Below are positions 23,985-33,096 of a stretch of 35,369 bases of DNA, piece by piece. Source of the stretch: Firmicutes bacterium FC7 (GTDB lineage Bacteria; Bacillota; Clostridia; Tissierellales; Tissierellaceae); the NCBI GenBank assembly GCA_022760735.1, contig JAKELU010000003.1:1-35369 (forward strand), given 5' to 3'. The translations under genes were made by a program, and so were the position numbers. Numbering within the stretch: position 1 is the stretch's first letter; each line of letters starts with the position of its first letter. Under the pieces are notes generated by a model that did not search any database, was not told where the DNA came from, and saw only the letters and a list, made by a program, of their open reading frames with translations.

Positions 23985-25160
23985 ATGCTTACAAATTACT
24001 TGCTTAATCTAGTACTCAAGGAGGAAGTAGATTATAGCAATAAGAAAACTAGAACAAAAGTTGCATATTTAGCAAGTATTGTTGGTCTTATCGCTAATAT
24101 TCTTTTATCTGTGATTAAGCTGATAATTGGTATATTAATATCTTCTGTCAGCGTTATGGCAGATAGCATTAATAATTTATCTGATGCAGGATCTTCTATA
24201 ATAACTTTAATTGGATTTAGATTATCCAACATGCCTCCAGATAAGGAACATCCATATGGTCATGGAAGAATAGAATATATATCTGCACTTATGGTTGCTT
24301 TTATGGTAATACTAGTAGGCTTTCAGTTCATTAAGACGTCATATGAAAGAACTATAAATCCTCAGGTAGTAAAATTTGAAACCTATTCATTGATAATATT
24401 AATATTATCAATCATAGTTAAGATTTGGTTAAGTAGGTTTAACTACCATCTTGGTGAGAAGATTAACTCTTCAGGATTAAAGGCAACAGCGACAGATGCT
24501 TTAGGTGATGTACTTACTACCTCTGTTGTTCTCATATCTATTATAGTTGGCCGTTTTACTACATTGCCTATTGATGGAGTAATAGGAATAATTGTTTCTT
24601 TATTGATAATGTATAATGGATATAATCTTGTTAAGGAAACTATTAGTCCGCTTATAGGAGAAGCCCCTGATGATGAGCTAATTAGGTCAATTTATATGGA
24701 TTTATTATCCTATGACTATATTATAGGAGCCCATGATTTGATAATCCATTCCTATGGACCAGGTAGAACTATGGCCACAGTTGATGTAGAATTCCCAGCA
24801 GATATTGACAATATTACAATCCATGAAGTCATAGATAGAATGGAGAGAGAAATAGGAGAAAAGTATGATCTAACATTGGTAATCCATATGGACCCTTTAG
24901 GACCTGAAACTAAAGAAGCATATGAATTGAGAAAGAATATAAAGAGAATATTAAAGGCTGATCCGGTAGTTAAATCCATACATGACTTTCAAGTCTTAGA
25001 AAGAGAAAATGATAAATTAATTGAATTCCATTTAGTCATAGATGGAAATAAAATTAGCAAAAATACAAGTAAAGAATCAATAAAAGAAAGCTACGAAAGT
25101 TTAATAAATGAAAAGTGCACAGATATTAAATGTGATGTAATTGTTGATATTGAATACTAG
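23985..25160 (+). CDS. cation diffusion facilitator with Mn-type N-x3-D / D-x3-D motifs
   Basis: A 391-residue CDF-family metal/proton antiporter. Six helices span about 25-225. The metal site in TM2 reads A-D-S-I-N-N-L-S-D (N-x3-D), and the one in TM5 reads A-T-D-A-L-G-D (D-x3-D). In CDF phylogeny this pair is linked to manganese rather than zinc (H-x3-D), so Mn export, as for MneP/MneS, is the likely role. The His-rich loop P-D-K-E-H-P-Y-G-H-G-R follows TM2. A C-terminal cytosolic domain with one ferredoxin-like fold (about 235-310) plus an extra ~80 residues makes it longer than average. AAGGAG precedes the ATG. Confidence 0.88.
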   Translation: MLTNYLLNLVLKEEVDYSNKKTRTKVAYLASIVGLIANILLSVIKLIIGILISSVSVMADSINNLSDAGSSIITLIGFRLSNMPPDKEHPYGHGRIEYISALMVAFMVILVGFQFIKTSYERTINPQVVKFETYSLIILILSIIVKIWLSRFNYHLGEKINSSGLKATATDALGDVLTTSVVLISIIVGRFTTLPIDGVIGIIVSLLIMYNGYNLVKETISPLIGEAPDDELIRSIYMDLLSYDYIIGAHDLIIHSYGPGRTMATVDVEFPADIDNITIHEVIDRMEREIGEKYDLTLVIHMDPLGPETKEAYELRKNIKRILKADPVVKSIHDFQVLERENDKLIEFHLVIDGNKISKNTSKESIKESYESLINEKCTDIKCDVIVDIEY

Positions 25161-25175
25161 GTAAAAGGTGAAAAT

Positions 25176-26759
25176 ATGATACGAGTTTCAGAAATTAAGT
25201 TATCATTAGATCAAGATGAAAGTAAATTAATCGAAGAAGTTGCTAAAAAGCTTCATATACCTGTAAAGGATATAAAGAACTATAAGATATTTAAGAAATC
25301 AGTGGATGCAAGAAAGAAAAACGACGTACACTTCGTATACTCTGTTGATGTTGAGGTTGAAAATGAAGATAAAGTTTTGAAGAAATACTCAAAAAAAGGG
25401 GTCATAAAGACACCGGAGTTTAAGGATGAATTCGAGATTAAAAAGCCACCTAAAAATTTTATACGACCTGTGGTGGTGGGATTTGGACCAGCAGGACTAT
25501 TTGCAGGTCTTACATTAGCACAGATGGGTCTTGAGCCAATAATCCTAGAGAGGGGAAAGCCAGTTGATGAAAGAGCAAAGGATATTGAATTGTTTTGGGA
25601 GACAGGCAAGCTAAATACTGAATCAAATGTACAATTTGGTGAAGGAGGCGCAGGAACATTTTCTGATGGGAAGTTGACAACGCTTATTAAGGACCCAAGA
25701 TGCAGGAAGGTTCTGGAGGAATTTGTAGCAGCCGGTGCACCAGAGGAGATACTATATATAAATAAACCTCATATAGGTACAGATATTTTAAGAGAAGTGG
25801 TAAAAAATATTAGAAAAACCATAATATCCTTAGGTGGAGATGTTAGATTTAATAGTAAGGTAACGGATTTGATAATTGAAGATAATAGAATAATAGGTGT
25901 TAAGATAAATGATAAGGAAATATTAGAATGCGATAAGGTACTTCTTGCATTAGGACATAGTGCAAGGGATACCTTCTACATGCTATATGAAAAAGGAATA
26001 GAAATTAAACAGAAAGGATTTTCCATAGGAGTGCGAATTGAGCACCCTCAAAGGCTAATAGATGAAAGTCAGTATGGAGAATTTGCAGGTCACGAGAAAC
26101 TAGGTGCTGCAGATTATAAGCTATCAGGACATTTTGATAATGGAAGAAGTGCTTATACCTTCTGTATGTGTCCTGGCGGTGTTGTAGTTGGTGCTGCTTC
26201 TGAAGAAAATATGGTAGTAACCAATGGAATGAGTTATCATGCTAGAGATAAGGAAAACGCCAATAGTGCACTGTTAGTTGGAGTTGTTCCAGAAGATTAT
26301 GGAAGTGAACATCCTTTGGCTGGAGTTGAATTTCAAAGAAAATGGGAGAGATTGGCCTTTGAAGCAGGAGGAGGTAATTATAAGGCTCCTGCACAGAGAG
26401 TGGGAGACTTTCTAGAAAATAGACCATCATCTCACTATGGTAGTATTCTGCCATCCTATAAACCAGGTGTTAAGATGACTGATTTAAGATTATGTCTACC
26501 TAACTATGTAACTGATACCATTGATATGGCATTAAGATTATTTGATAAGAAGATAAAGGGATTTGCTAATCCTGATGCAATCATGACAGGAGTTGAAACA
26601 AGAAGTTCTTCACCGATAAGGATTCAAAGAGATGAAAGTCTTCAATCAAATATTAAAGGAATATATCCTGTTGGAGAAGGTGCTGGATATGCTGGTGGAA
26701 TAATTTCTGCAGCCGTAGATGGTATTAGAGTTGCTGAGATGGTTGCTAAGGGGATTTGA
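25176..26759 (+). CDS. FAD-dependent oxidoreductase (COG2509 type)
   Basis: A 527-residue soluble flavoprotein. Residues about 1-90 are a small basic N-terminal domain; then VVVGFGPAGLFAGLTLAQ (about 98-115) is the dinucleotide-binding G-x-G-x-x-G with the acidic I-L-E-R end. Later come QFGEGGAGTFSDGKL, LALGHSARDTF, GGVVVGAASEENM and the closing GIYPVGEGAGYAGGI. This is the COG2509 'FAD-dependent dehydrogenase' pattern; the substrate is unknown to me. It lies 15 bases after the CDF gene and 62 bases before glutamate-cysteine ligase on the same strand, so co-transcription with the thiol genes is possible. Confidence 0.85.
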   Translation: MIRVSEIKLSLDQDESKLIEEVAKKLHIPVKDIKNYKIFKKSVDARKKNDVHFVYSVDVEVENEDKVLKKYSKKGVIKTPEFKDEFEIKKPPKNFIRPVVVGFGPAGLFAGLTLAQMGLEPIILERGKPVDERAKDIELFWETGKLNTESNVQFGEGGAGTFSDGKLTTLIKDPRCRKVLEEFVAAGAPEEILYINKPHIGTDILREVVKNIRKTIISLGGDVRFNSKVTDLIIEDNRIIGVKINDKEILECDKVLLALGHSARDTFYMLYEKGIEIKQKGFSIGVRIEHPQRLIDESQYGEFAGHEKLGAADYKLSGHFDNGRSAYTFCMCPGGVVVGAASEENMVVTNGMSYHARDKENANSALLVGVVPEDYGSEHPLAGVEFQRKWERLAFEAGGGNYKAPAQRVGDFLENRPSSHYGSILPSYKPGVKMTDLRLCLPNYVTDTIDMALRLFDKKIKGFANPDAIMTGVETRSSSPIRIQRDESLQSNIKGIYPVGEGAGYAGGIISAAVDGIRVAEMVAKGI

Positions 26760-26821
26760 TGGGTATATACTTAAGATAATGATATATCGGTTTACTAAAT
26801 AAAGTGTAGGGAGTTGTTACT

Positions 26822-28114
26822 ATGGATTATCAAAGACAGATAGAAGAGATATCCAGCTACATCAGAAGCGGCGAGAAGAAAAAAGAAGATATAAAAATTG
26901 GGGTTGAGTTAGAGCACATAGTAATAGATAAGGAAACTCTTAGGTCTATATCCTATTATGGTAAGAATGGTATAGCTGAAACTTTAAAGGATTTAGAAAA
27001 TGTGGGATGGACAGGAGTATATGAGGGGGAGTATATCCTAGGTTTAAATAAGGGAGATATGTCTATTACTTTGGAACCTGGTAGTCAATTTGAATTGAGC
27101 ATACAGTGTCAAAAAAGTATTAAGGCTTTAGAGGAAGAGTACTTTAAATTTTTAAATGAAGTGATACCTATATTTGAGTCTAAAGGTCAGGGACTAATGG
27201 CAATTGGATATCATCCAGTTACTAAAATAGATGAAATACGAATACTACCAAAAAAACGATATGATTTTATGTTTAATTATTTTAAGAAGACTGGAACCCA
27301 TGCTCATAATATGATGAAGGGAACAGCTGCACTTCAAGTTTCAGTAGATTATATAAATGAAGATGACTATAGAAAGAAGTTTAGAGTTATAAATGTACTT
27401 TCACCTGTAATGTATGCGATGTTTGAGAATGCTAGATATTTTGAAGGTGAAGTAAGGAATAAGCATACGGTTAGGGCTTTTATATGGGAAAATACAGATA
27501 AGGAGAGATCAGGGATAGTTAAAGGCGCACTAGATCCTGATTTTGGATACGATGATTATGCCAAATACATTTTAAATGGTCCACCTATTCTTCAGGTAGT
27601 TGATGGTGTAGCCTACTCTACAGGAGAAAAAAGGGTAAGAGATCTTTTGGACCCTGATAATTATAATATAAGTGAATTAGAGCATTTTCTAACCATGTTT
27701 TTTCCAGATGTAAGAACAAAAAAATTCTTGGAAATACGCATGATGGATGCTGTTCCTTATCCTTTAAATTTTTCAGCTATAGCGTTATGGAAGGGATTAT
27801 TATATGATGAAGATAATCTTGATAAAATCTATGAGCTTACAAAGGACATTACAATAGATGAAGTAAATAAGGCTAAAGATGAGATGATGGATAAGGGTTT
27901 AAAAGCAAATTTAAGGGATAAATCCTTATTAGAAATAGGAAAATATTTAGTTGAGATAGCAAGAAAGGGTTTAGATGAAGAAGAAAGAGCTTATCTAAAA
28001 CCATTGGAGGAACTTATCTCTGAAGGTAAAAATCCTTATTTAGTTACAAAGGAAAAGGAGAAGTATGGTAAGAAGGAAGCATTAAAGTGGTGCTTGCTCA
28101 ACAATTTAGTTTAG
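26822..28114 (+). CDS. gshA: glutamate-cysteine ligase (GCS2 family)
   Basis: A 430-residue ligase of the plant/EgtA-type GCS2 family, which joins the gamma-carboxyl of glutamate to cysteine using ATP. Visible: IKIGVELEHIVID near residue 25-37 (the E-x-E metal/ATP motif), ITLEPGSQFELS near 88-99, a THAHNMMKGTAALQVSVDY block near 160-180 and FLEIRMMDAVP near 300-310. It is of normal length for stand-alone enzymes. GGGAG precedes the ATG. The next gene begins 10 bases on and encodes an ATP-grasp ligase, so gamma-glutamylcysteine is probably handed to that enzyme. Confidence 0.9.
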   Translation: MDYQRQIEEISSYIRSGEKKKEDIKIGVELEHIVIDKETLRSISYYGKNGIAETLKDLENVGWTGVYEGEYILGLNKGDMSITLEPGSQFELSIQCQKSIKALEEEYFKFLNEVIPIFESKGQGLMAIGYHPVTKIDEIRILPKKRYDFMFNYFKKTGTHAHNMMKGTAALQVSVDYINEDDYRKKFRVINVLSPVMYAMFENARYFEGEVRNKHTVRAFIWENTDKERSGIVKGALDPDFGYDDYAKYILNGPPILQVVDGVAYSTGEKRVRDLLDPDNYNISELEHFLTMFFPDVRTKKFLEIRMMDAVPYPLNFSAIALWKGLLYDEDNLDKIYELTKDITIDEVNKAKDEMMDKGLKANLRDKSLLEIGKYLVEIARKGLDEEERAYLKPLEELISEGKNPYLVTKEKEKYGKKEALKWCLLNNLV

Positions 28115-28124
28115 AGGTGAAGAC

Positions 28125-29447
28125 ATGGATGCTTTAGAAATTAATAATGAGTATATTGATTTGGTTCTAAGTAAACCTAATGAATATGCTAAAGATTATG
28201 ATATAACAGTGGAAAAGGTAGCAAACTCAAATGCAAAATATAAAGGGAAACCAGTTCCATTTTTATATCACCCAATGTTCTATACTGAGGAAGATATAAA
28301 GAACTTTAATAAAATCAGCGATATTATAATATCTATAACCAATAAGGTTACTGATAGATATATAAGGGATGAAGAGTTTAGAAAGAAATTTGGCTTTCCT
28401 GATTTTATAGAGGAACTTATACAGATAGATAATGGTTATGATATTCATGTTCCAATAGGTAGATTTGATATTTTCTATAAAGACTATGAAAACTTCATGT
28501 TCTGTGAGATAAATACAGATGGATCTTCTGCCATGAATGAAGACAATACAATAGGTAGTATTTTGTTAGAAACGAAAGCTTTAAGAGATTTAGGAGAAAT
28601 TTATAAATTAGATCTTTTTGAGTTGATTAATTCTTGGGTAGATAAAAGTTTAGAAATCTATTCAAAGTATGACCCAACTGACAATAAGCCAAATGTTGCT
28701 ATTGTAGACTTTGTAGAAAGTGGAACATCAGCTGAGTTTGAAGAGTTTAAAAAAGCTTATATAAAGAAAGGATGCAATTGTATAATAACAGATCCGAGAA
28801 ATCTAGAATATAGGGATGGTAAGCTTTATTTAGACGACTATAGAATAGATTTAGTCTATAGAAGAATAGTTACTTTTGAATTAATAGAAAAAGTAGATGA
28901 AATACCGGATTTTATTGAAGCTTATAAAAATAAAGCCTTTTGCTGTATAGGTTCATTAAGGTCTCAGGTAGTTCACAATAAAATAATATTTAAAATATTA
29001 CATGATGAGGATACACTTAAATACTTAACTGAAGAAGAACAGGAATTTGTAAAGAAACATATACCATTTACAGGGTTATTTGCTGGTGAAGACCAGGTAT
29101 TTAACCATGTTTTGAACAACAAGGATAAATATATTATGAAGCCTATGGACTTAAATGCATCTCAAGGTGTATTTGTAGGTAGGGATTTAACTCAGGAAGA
29201 ATGGAAGGATAGACTTGAGAATGCCTGGAATAAAGACTACCTATATCAGGAATTCTTTGATCCTTTTGAAAGAAATCATATAGTATTTAAGGATGGCAAA
29301 CCTGAAATTGAATCCCTTAAGAGCATTATCGGATTGTTTATTTACAAGGAAAAGTTTGCAGGTATCTATACTAGAGTAAGCAATAAAAATATAATTTCAG
29401 GAATTACAGACTATTATACATTGCCGAATATTTTGGTGAGAAGATAA
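28125..29447 (+). CDS. glutathionylspermidine-synthase-like ATP-grasp ligase
   Basis: A 440-residue circularly permuted ATP-grasp enzyme like the C-terminal synthetase of glutathionylspermidine synthase (PF03738). Visible: the IPIGRFDIF and MFCEINTDGSSAMNED substrate/ATP segments (about 105-145), a Rossmann-like NVAIVDFVESGTSAEFEEF, and the ATP-grasp end DKYIMKPMDLNASQGVFVGRDL with LYQEFFDPFE. There is no amidase domain. The gene is coupled to gshA, suggesting that it adds an amino acid or amine to gamma-glutamylcysteine. Whether the product is glutathione or another thiol cannot be told from sequence. GAGGTGAAG precedes the ATG, and a terminator follows. Confidence 0.8.
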   Translation: MDALEINNEYIDLVLSKPNEYAKDYDITVEKVANSNAKYKGKPVPFLYHPMFYTEEDIKNFNKISDIIISITNKVTDRYIRDEEFRKKFGFPDFIEELIQIDNGYDIHVPIGRFDIFYKDYENFMFCEINTDGSSAMNEDNTIGSILLETKALRDLGEIYKLDLFELINSWVDKSLEIYSKYDPTDNKPNVAIVDFVESGTSAEFEEFKKAYIKKGCNCIITDPRNLEYRDGKLYLDDYRIDLVYRRIVTFELIEKVDEIPDFIEAYKNKAFCCIGSLRSQVVHNKIIFKILHDEDTLKYLTEEEQEFVKKHIPFTGLFAGEDQVFNHVLNNKDKYIMKPMDLNASQGVFVGRDLTQEEWKDRLENAWNKDYLYQEFFDPFERNHIVFKDGKPEIESLKSIIGLFIYKEKFAGIYTRVSNKNIISGITDYYTLPNILVRR

Positions 29448-29471
29448 CTCTTAAATAGAAATAGACTTTTT

Positions 29472-29509
29472 AGAGTAGAAGTTATTTACATAATTTCTAC
29501 TCTTTTTTA
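29472..29509 (+). terminator. terminator after the thiol ligase genes
   Basis: AGAGTAGAA (29472-29480) pairs with TTCTACTCT (29495-29503), with inner TTAT/ATAA extending the stem, followed by TTTTT. Confidence 0.85.
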
Positions 29510-29531
29510 ATAACTTTTTTGCAAATTATAG

Positions 29532-29579
29532 TTGACAAAAAACATGTTTGGTCATATACTTAATTACACAAGTAACTAA
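29532..29579 (+). promoter_or_regulatory. promoter and palindromic operator of the GntR-ABC operon
   Basis: TTGACA (29532-29537), 17 bp, TATACT (29555-29560) is a near-consensus sigma-A promoter. Immediately downstream, TTAATTAC (29560-29567), ACAA, GTAACTAA (29572-29579) is a 20-bp inverted repeat with one mismatched pair covering the transcription start. Its position suits repression by the GntR protein encoded first in the operon. Confidence 0.75.
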
Positions 29580-29606
29580 CCATTGAACCAAGATGGAGGT
29601 GATAGT

Positions 29607-29981
29607 TTGCTAGATTTAAGTTCGGATAAATCAATTTATATACAAATAGCGGAATCAATAGAGAATGAAATACTATTAGGGAATCTTAAGGAAGAGGAAC
29701 AGGCACCTTCTACTAATCAATTTGCAAAGGCCTATCAAATAAATCCTGCCACTGCTGGGAAAGGGTTAAATCTATTAGTAGATGAGGGAATATTGTATAA
29801 GAAAAGAGGAATTGGAATGTTTGTAGCCAAGGGAGCTAGGGAGAAAATCTTAAAGAAGAGACAGATTGCTTTTTTTAATGAAGTATTGCCTGAAATAATA
29901 GTAGAAGCAAAAAGACTAGAGATAAAAACAGAGGAGATTGTTGAGTATTTAACAGGGTTAGAAGGAGGGGAGAATAAATGA
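29607..29981 (+). CDS. GntR-family regulator, YtrA subfamily
   Basis: About 124 residues: an N-terminal winged helix (SIYIQIAESIENEILLGNLKEEEQAPSTNQFAKAYQINPATAGKGLNLLVDEGILYKKRGIGMFV; positions about 8-75) and a short helical tail. This is the YtrA layout, in which a small GntR repressor controls an adjoining ABC transporter. The frame is open from a TTG at 29583, but GGAGGTGAT (29595-29603) points to the TTG at 29607. It overlaps the ATPase gene by ATGA. It probably binds the palindrome at 29560-29579. Confidence 0.88.
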   Translation: MLDLSSDKSIYIQIAESIENEILLGNLKEEEQAPSTNQFAKAYQINPATAGKGLNLLVDEGILYKKRGIGMFVAKGAREKILKKRQIAFFNEVLPEIIVEAKRLEIKTEEIVEYLTGLEGGENK

Positions 29982-30853
29982 TAGAGATTAAGAATCTAAG
30001 TAAATCATATGGAAAGACAAAAGTATTAACAGATATTAATTTAACTTTAGAGGAAAATAAAATATATGGGCTATTAGGGAGAAATGGTGTTGGTAAAACA
30101 ACATTAATAAATCTTATTTCAAATCAAATAAAAGCAGATACCGGAAAGATATTGATAGATGATGAAGAGATATTTGAAAATTCAAAGGCTATGGAAAATG
30201 TCTGTCTTGTAAAGGAAAAGGGAATTCCTGTTGACAATGATAGAGTTAAGAGGATATTTAGAATTGCAAGCATCCTATATAAGGATTGGGATGAAGACTA
30301 TAAAGATTTTCTGGTAAGGGAATTTAAAGTAGATGTAAATAAAAGATATAACAAACTATCACGTGGTAATCAGACCCTTGTAGGATTAATCATTGGATTA
30401 GCATCACGTTCTAAATTAACGATATTTGACGAACCATCACTGGGATTAGATGCTGCTGTTAGATATAAATTCTACAATATATTGCTTGAGGATGTACAAA
30501 GCAATCCTAGAACTATTATTATTTCTACACATTTGATAGATGAAGTCACTAATTTGTTTGAAGAGGTAATAATTCTAAAAGATGAGAAGGTATTTTTAAA
30601 AGATGAGGTAACCAAGTTATTGGAAAAAGGATACTTCCTAAACGGAAAAGAAGATAAAATACTACCTATTGTTAAAAATAAAAACATAATTCATAAAGAA
30701 CAATTTGGATCGTCTATTATAATAGGACTTTATGACACTTTATCACAAGAAGAAAAACAATTATTAAAGAAAAACAACGTAGAAATAAGCAGCATTCCAC
30801 TACAAAAGTTATTTGTATATCTTACTGAAAATAGTGTAAAGGAGGGTAATTAA
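29978..30853 (+). CDS. ABC transporter ATP-binding protein (YtrB-like)
   Basis: A 291-residue ABC ATPase: Walker A GRNGVGKTT (about 34-42), variant signature LSRGNQ, Walker B LTIFDEPSLGLDAAVR and switch His in ISTHLIDE. A C-terminal extension of about 80 residues follows, as in YtrB-type exporters linked to cell-envelope stress or antibiotic response. It is coupled to the GntR gene and immediately followed by a membrane protein gene, so this is a GntR-ATPase-permease module. Confidence 0.9.
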   Translation: MIEIKNLSKSYGKTKVLTDINLTLEENKIYGLLGRNGVGKTTLINLISNQIKADTGKILIDDEEIFENSKAMENVCLVKEKGIPVDNDRVKRIFRIASILYKDWDEDYKDFLVREFKVDVNKRYNKLSRGNQTLVGLIIGLASRSKLTIFDEPSLGLDAAVRYKFYNILLEDVQSNPRTIIISTHLIDEVTNLFEEVIILKDEKVFLKDEVTKLLEKGYFLNGKEDKILPIVKNKNIIHKEQFGSSIIIGLYDTLSQEEKQLLKKNNVEISSIPLQKLFVYLTENSVKEGN

Positions 30854-31591
30854 ATGGATAGCCTAAAAAGAGCTATAAGGTTTCAAAACTTAGATGCCAA
30901 AAGTGGTTTTGCATGGTTTTGGGGTATAATGTCAAGTATAGATATTGTTTCATACTTTCTACACTCTTCTTTTGTTAAAATGCCAGTTCGATTTGGTTTT
31001 GGTATCAACGATGGCAATACCCGCATGTTATCCGTAGCAGGGGCAAATTTATGGCCAATAACTATTTTTTTCATCATATATTCCTATGTAATGTATTATG
31101 AAATTTTTCCAGTTGCCATAAATTTCAGCGTTACTAGAAAGGATTTCTATAAGTCTGTGATAATAGACAATTTGAAAGTAACATTTTTATTTGCAACGAT
31201 ACAGAGTATTCTTATGAAAATAGATATATATGTATTAAGCTTGTTAAATAAAACTCCAATGGTAGATTTTAAAGTAGTAAACTCTGAAACAGATAATATC
31301 ATCTTAATGATTTTATCATTGTTTATTGTTTTTCTAACAATAACTAGTATATTTAATTTACTAGCGACACTTAATTATAAATTTGGGTGGAAGATCTGGG
31401 TAATAATAGGATTAATTTTTGTAGGACCGCTGTGGTTAATTGGAGATAAAACTAATTTGATTATTAATTGGGTATTAACTACTAGGGTAAATACCATGCA
31501 ATTTGTATATTTAGCGTTCTTGACTATTATCATGTATATAATTTTGTATGTGATAATTAAAGATATTAGTGTGAAAAATAAGATAGGTTAA
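30854..31591 (+). CDS. ABC-2-like membrane subunit of the GntR-controlled transporter
   Basis: A 245-residue integral membrane protein with about six hydrophobic segments (roughly 20-40, 62-85, 110-128, 148-172, 178-196, 214-238). No named domain is clear, but size, topology and the position directly after a YtrB-like ATPase (start codon abutting the stop, GGAGGG site inside the preceding gene's end) identify it as the partner permease. The transported substrate is unknown. Confidence 0.75.
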   Translation: MDSLKRAIRFQNLDAKSGFAWFWGIMSSIDIVSYFLHSSFVKMPVRFGFGINDGNTRMLSVAGANLWPITIFFIIYSYVMYYEIFPVAINFSVTRKDFYKSVIIDNLKVTFLFATIQSILMKIDIYVLSLLNKTPMVDFKVVNSETDNIILMILSLFIVFLTITSIFNLLATLNYKFGWKIWVIIGLIFVGPLWLIGDKTNLIINWVLTTRVNTMQFVYLAFLTIIMYIILYVIIKDISVKNKIG

Positions 31592-31609
31592 AAGTACGTA
31601 TAATAATAT

Positions 31610-31637
31610 AAAGCCCTAATATTTGGGGTTTTCTTTT
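31610..31637 (+). terminator. weak terminator after the GntR-ABC operon
   Basis: AAAGCCC and GGGGTTT flank AATATT/CCC-GGG pairing near 31610-31631, followed by TCTTTTT. A G/G mismatch interrupts the stem, so it is a modest candidate. Confidence 0.45.
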
Positions 31638-31677
31638 TAACTATTATCTGCTATATTTAGCGTAGAGGTGAATTTAA

Positions 31678-33063
31678 TTGAAGGTAATGATTGTTGGAGC
31701 AGGTAAGTTAGGAACTAAGTTAGCAGAAGCTATGGTGCTAGAAGACATAGATGTTACGGTTATAGATAACAATCCTAAGAAATTAGAGAGGTTTAATGAA
31801 CAAGTAGACTGTTTAACGGTTGAAGCAAATGGGATTGATATTAAGACCTTAAAAGGATTAGGAATAGAAAGTTATAATCTATTGGTAGCATGTACTGATA
31901 GTGATGAAACTAATACTATAATTTGTACATTAGCCAAAAAATTAGGATGCAAAGGAACTATAGCGAGGATTAGAAATCCAGAATATAAGGAACAGTTGGA
32001 TTTTATAAAGAAAGAAATGGGAATTGATGAAGTTGTAAATCCAGATTTAGCCACTTCTCATGTAATAGAGACTTATTTATTAAACAGTTATAGCTTCTAT
32101 TCTGGTGATTTTGCAGATGGGAGAATTCAAATGGTAGATTTTAACATAGGGGGTTCTGATGAGTTTGTAGGTAAAAAATTAAAAGAACTAAATAATTTTG
32201 ATAGATTGCTAATAGCAGCAATTTCAAGGCAAGGTCAAATAATTATTCCTTATGGAGAAACAGTACTTGAAGCTTTTGATACTATTTATGTTATTGGGAA
32301 AAAAACTGATATAGATAAACTTGGTAATATATTAAAGGATAATGCAAGTAATAGAAAAGTTGAAAAGGTCATGATCTTAGGCGGAAGTAACATTTCAATT
32401 TATCTTGCTAGGAGATTACGTGCTTTGGGAATTTCAGTAACTATAGTTGAGCAAGATAAAGTTCGTTGTCAGGAACTAACAGAAATACTTAATGATGTAT
32501 TAATAATCCATGGTGATGGAACTGACATTCATCTATTAGAAGAAGAACAGTTAAAGACTATGGATGCATTTGTTGGGATAACTGGATTTGATGAAGAGAA
32601 TCTTCTTATGGCCTTGATGGCCAAATATTCTGGTGTACCAAAGGCTATAGCTAAAATTAGTAGACCTAATTATAATAAAATAATTGATAAGTTAGGAATA
32701 GATGCAGCTTTTAATCCTGTATTTATAACGGCCAGTCATATTTTAAAGCTTATTAGAGGTGGTAAAGTTGTATCAGTATCTCTTCTTATTGGAGGAGATG
32801 GGGAGGTAACAGAATTAATCGTAGGGAAAGGAGTACCTATTATAGGTAAGCCATTGGAGGAGCTTAAGCTACCTAAAGGCATTATCATTGGAGCTATTGT
32901 ACATGATAATGAGGTTATTATACCAAATGGAAAGACTATTATACATGAAAATGATAGAATTATTGTATTTTGCTTGACAGAAGATTTACCTACCTTAAGA
33001 TCCTTTATAAGACCTCAAAAGGGAGGATTATTCAGTGTGTTTAATCGCCATAAAGATAACTAG
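31678..33063 (+). CDS. trkA: Trk potassium uptake regulatory subunit TrkA
   Basis: A 461-residue cytosolic NAD(H)-binding gating subunit. It has two repeats, each RCK_N plus RCK_C: the first begins MKVMIVGAGKLGTKLAE (G-x-G-x-x-G), the second KVMILGGSNISIYLARRL near residue 230. Each RCK_C ends with a V-x-G-K or D-x-I-I-V-F strand. Length is typical for a full TrkA. The start is TTG at 31678 behind GAGGTG. It lies 33 bases before trkH. Confidence 0.93.
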   Translation: MKVMIVGAGKLGTKLAEAMVLEDIDVTVIDNNPKKLERFNEQVDCLTVEANGIDIKTLKGLGIESYNLLVACTDSDETNTIICTLAKKLGCKGTIARIRNPEYKEQLDFIKKEMGIDEVVNPDLATSHVIETYLLNSYSFYSGDFADGRIQMVDFNIGGSDEFVGKKLKELNNFDRLLIAAISRQGQIIIPYGETVLEAFDTIYVIGKKTDIDKLGNILKDNASNRKVEKVMILGGSNISIYLARRLRALGISVTIVEQDKVRCQELTEILNDVLIIHGDGTDIHLLEEEQLKTMDAFVGITGFDEENLLMALMAKYSGVPKAIAKISRPNYNKIIDKLGIDAAFNPVFITASHILKLIRGGKVVSVSLLIGGDGEVTELIVGKGVPIIGKPLEELKLPKGIIIGAIVHDNEVIIPNGKTIIHENDRIIVFCLTEDLPTLRSFIRPQKGGLFSVFNRHKDN

Positions 33064-33096
33064 AAGTCTATCAGCACAACTTAAAGGGGAAGTTCT

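Noticed and set aside
29583-29606. Upstream TTG start of the GntR gene
   Set aside because: GGAGGTGAT at 29595-29603 lies inside that extension and points to the TTG at 29607.
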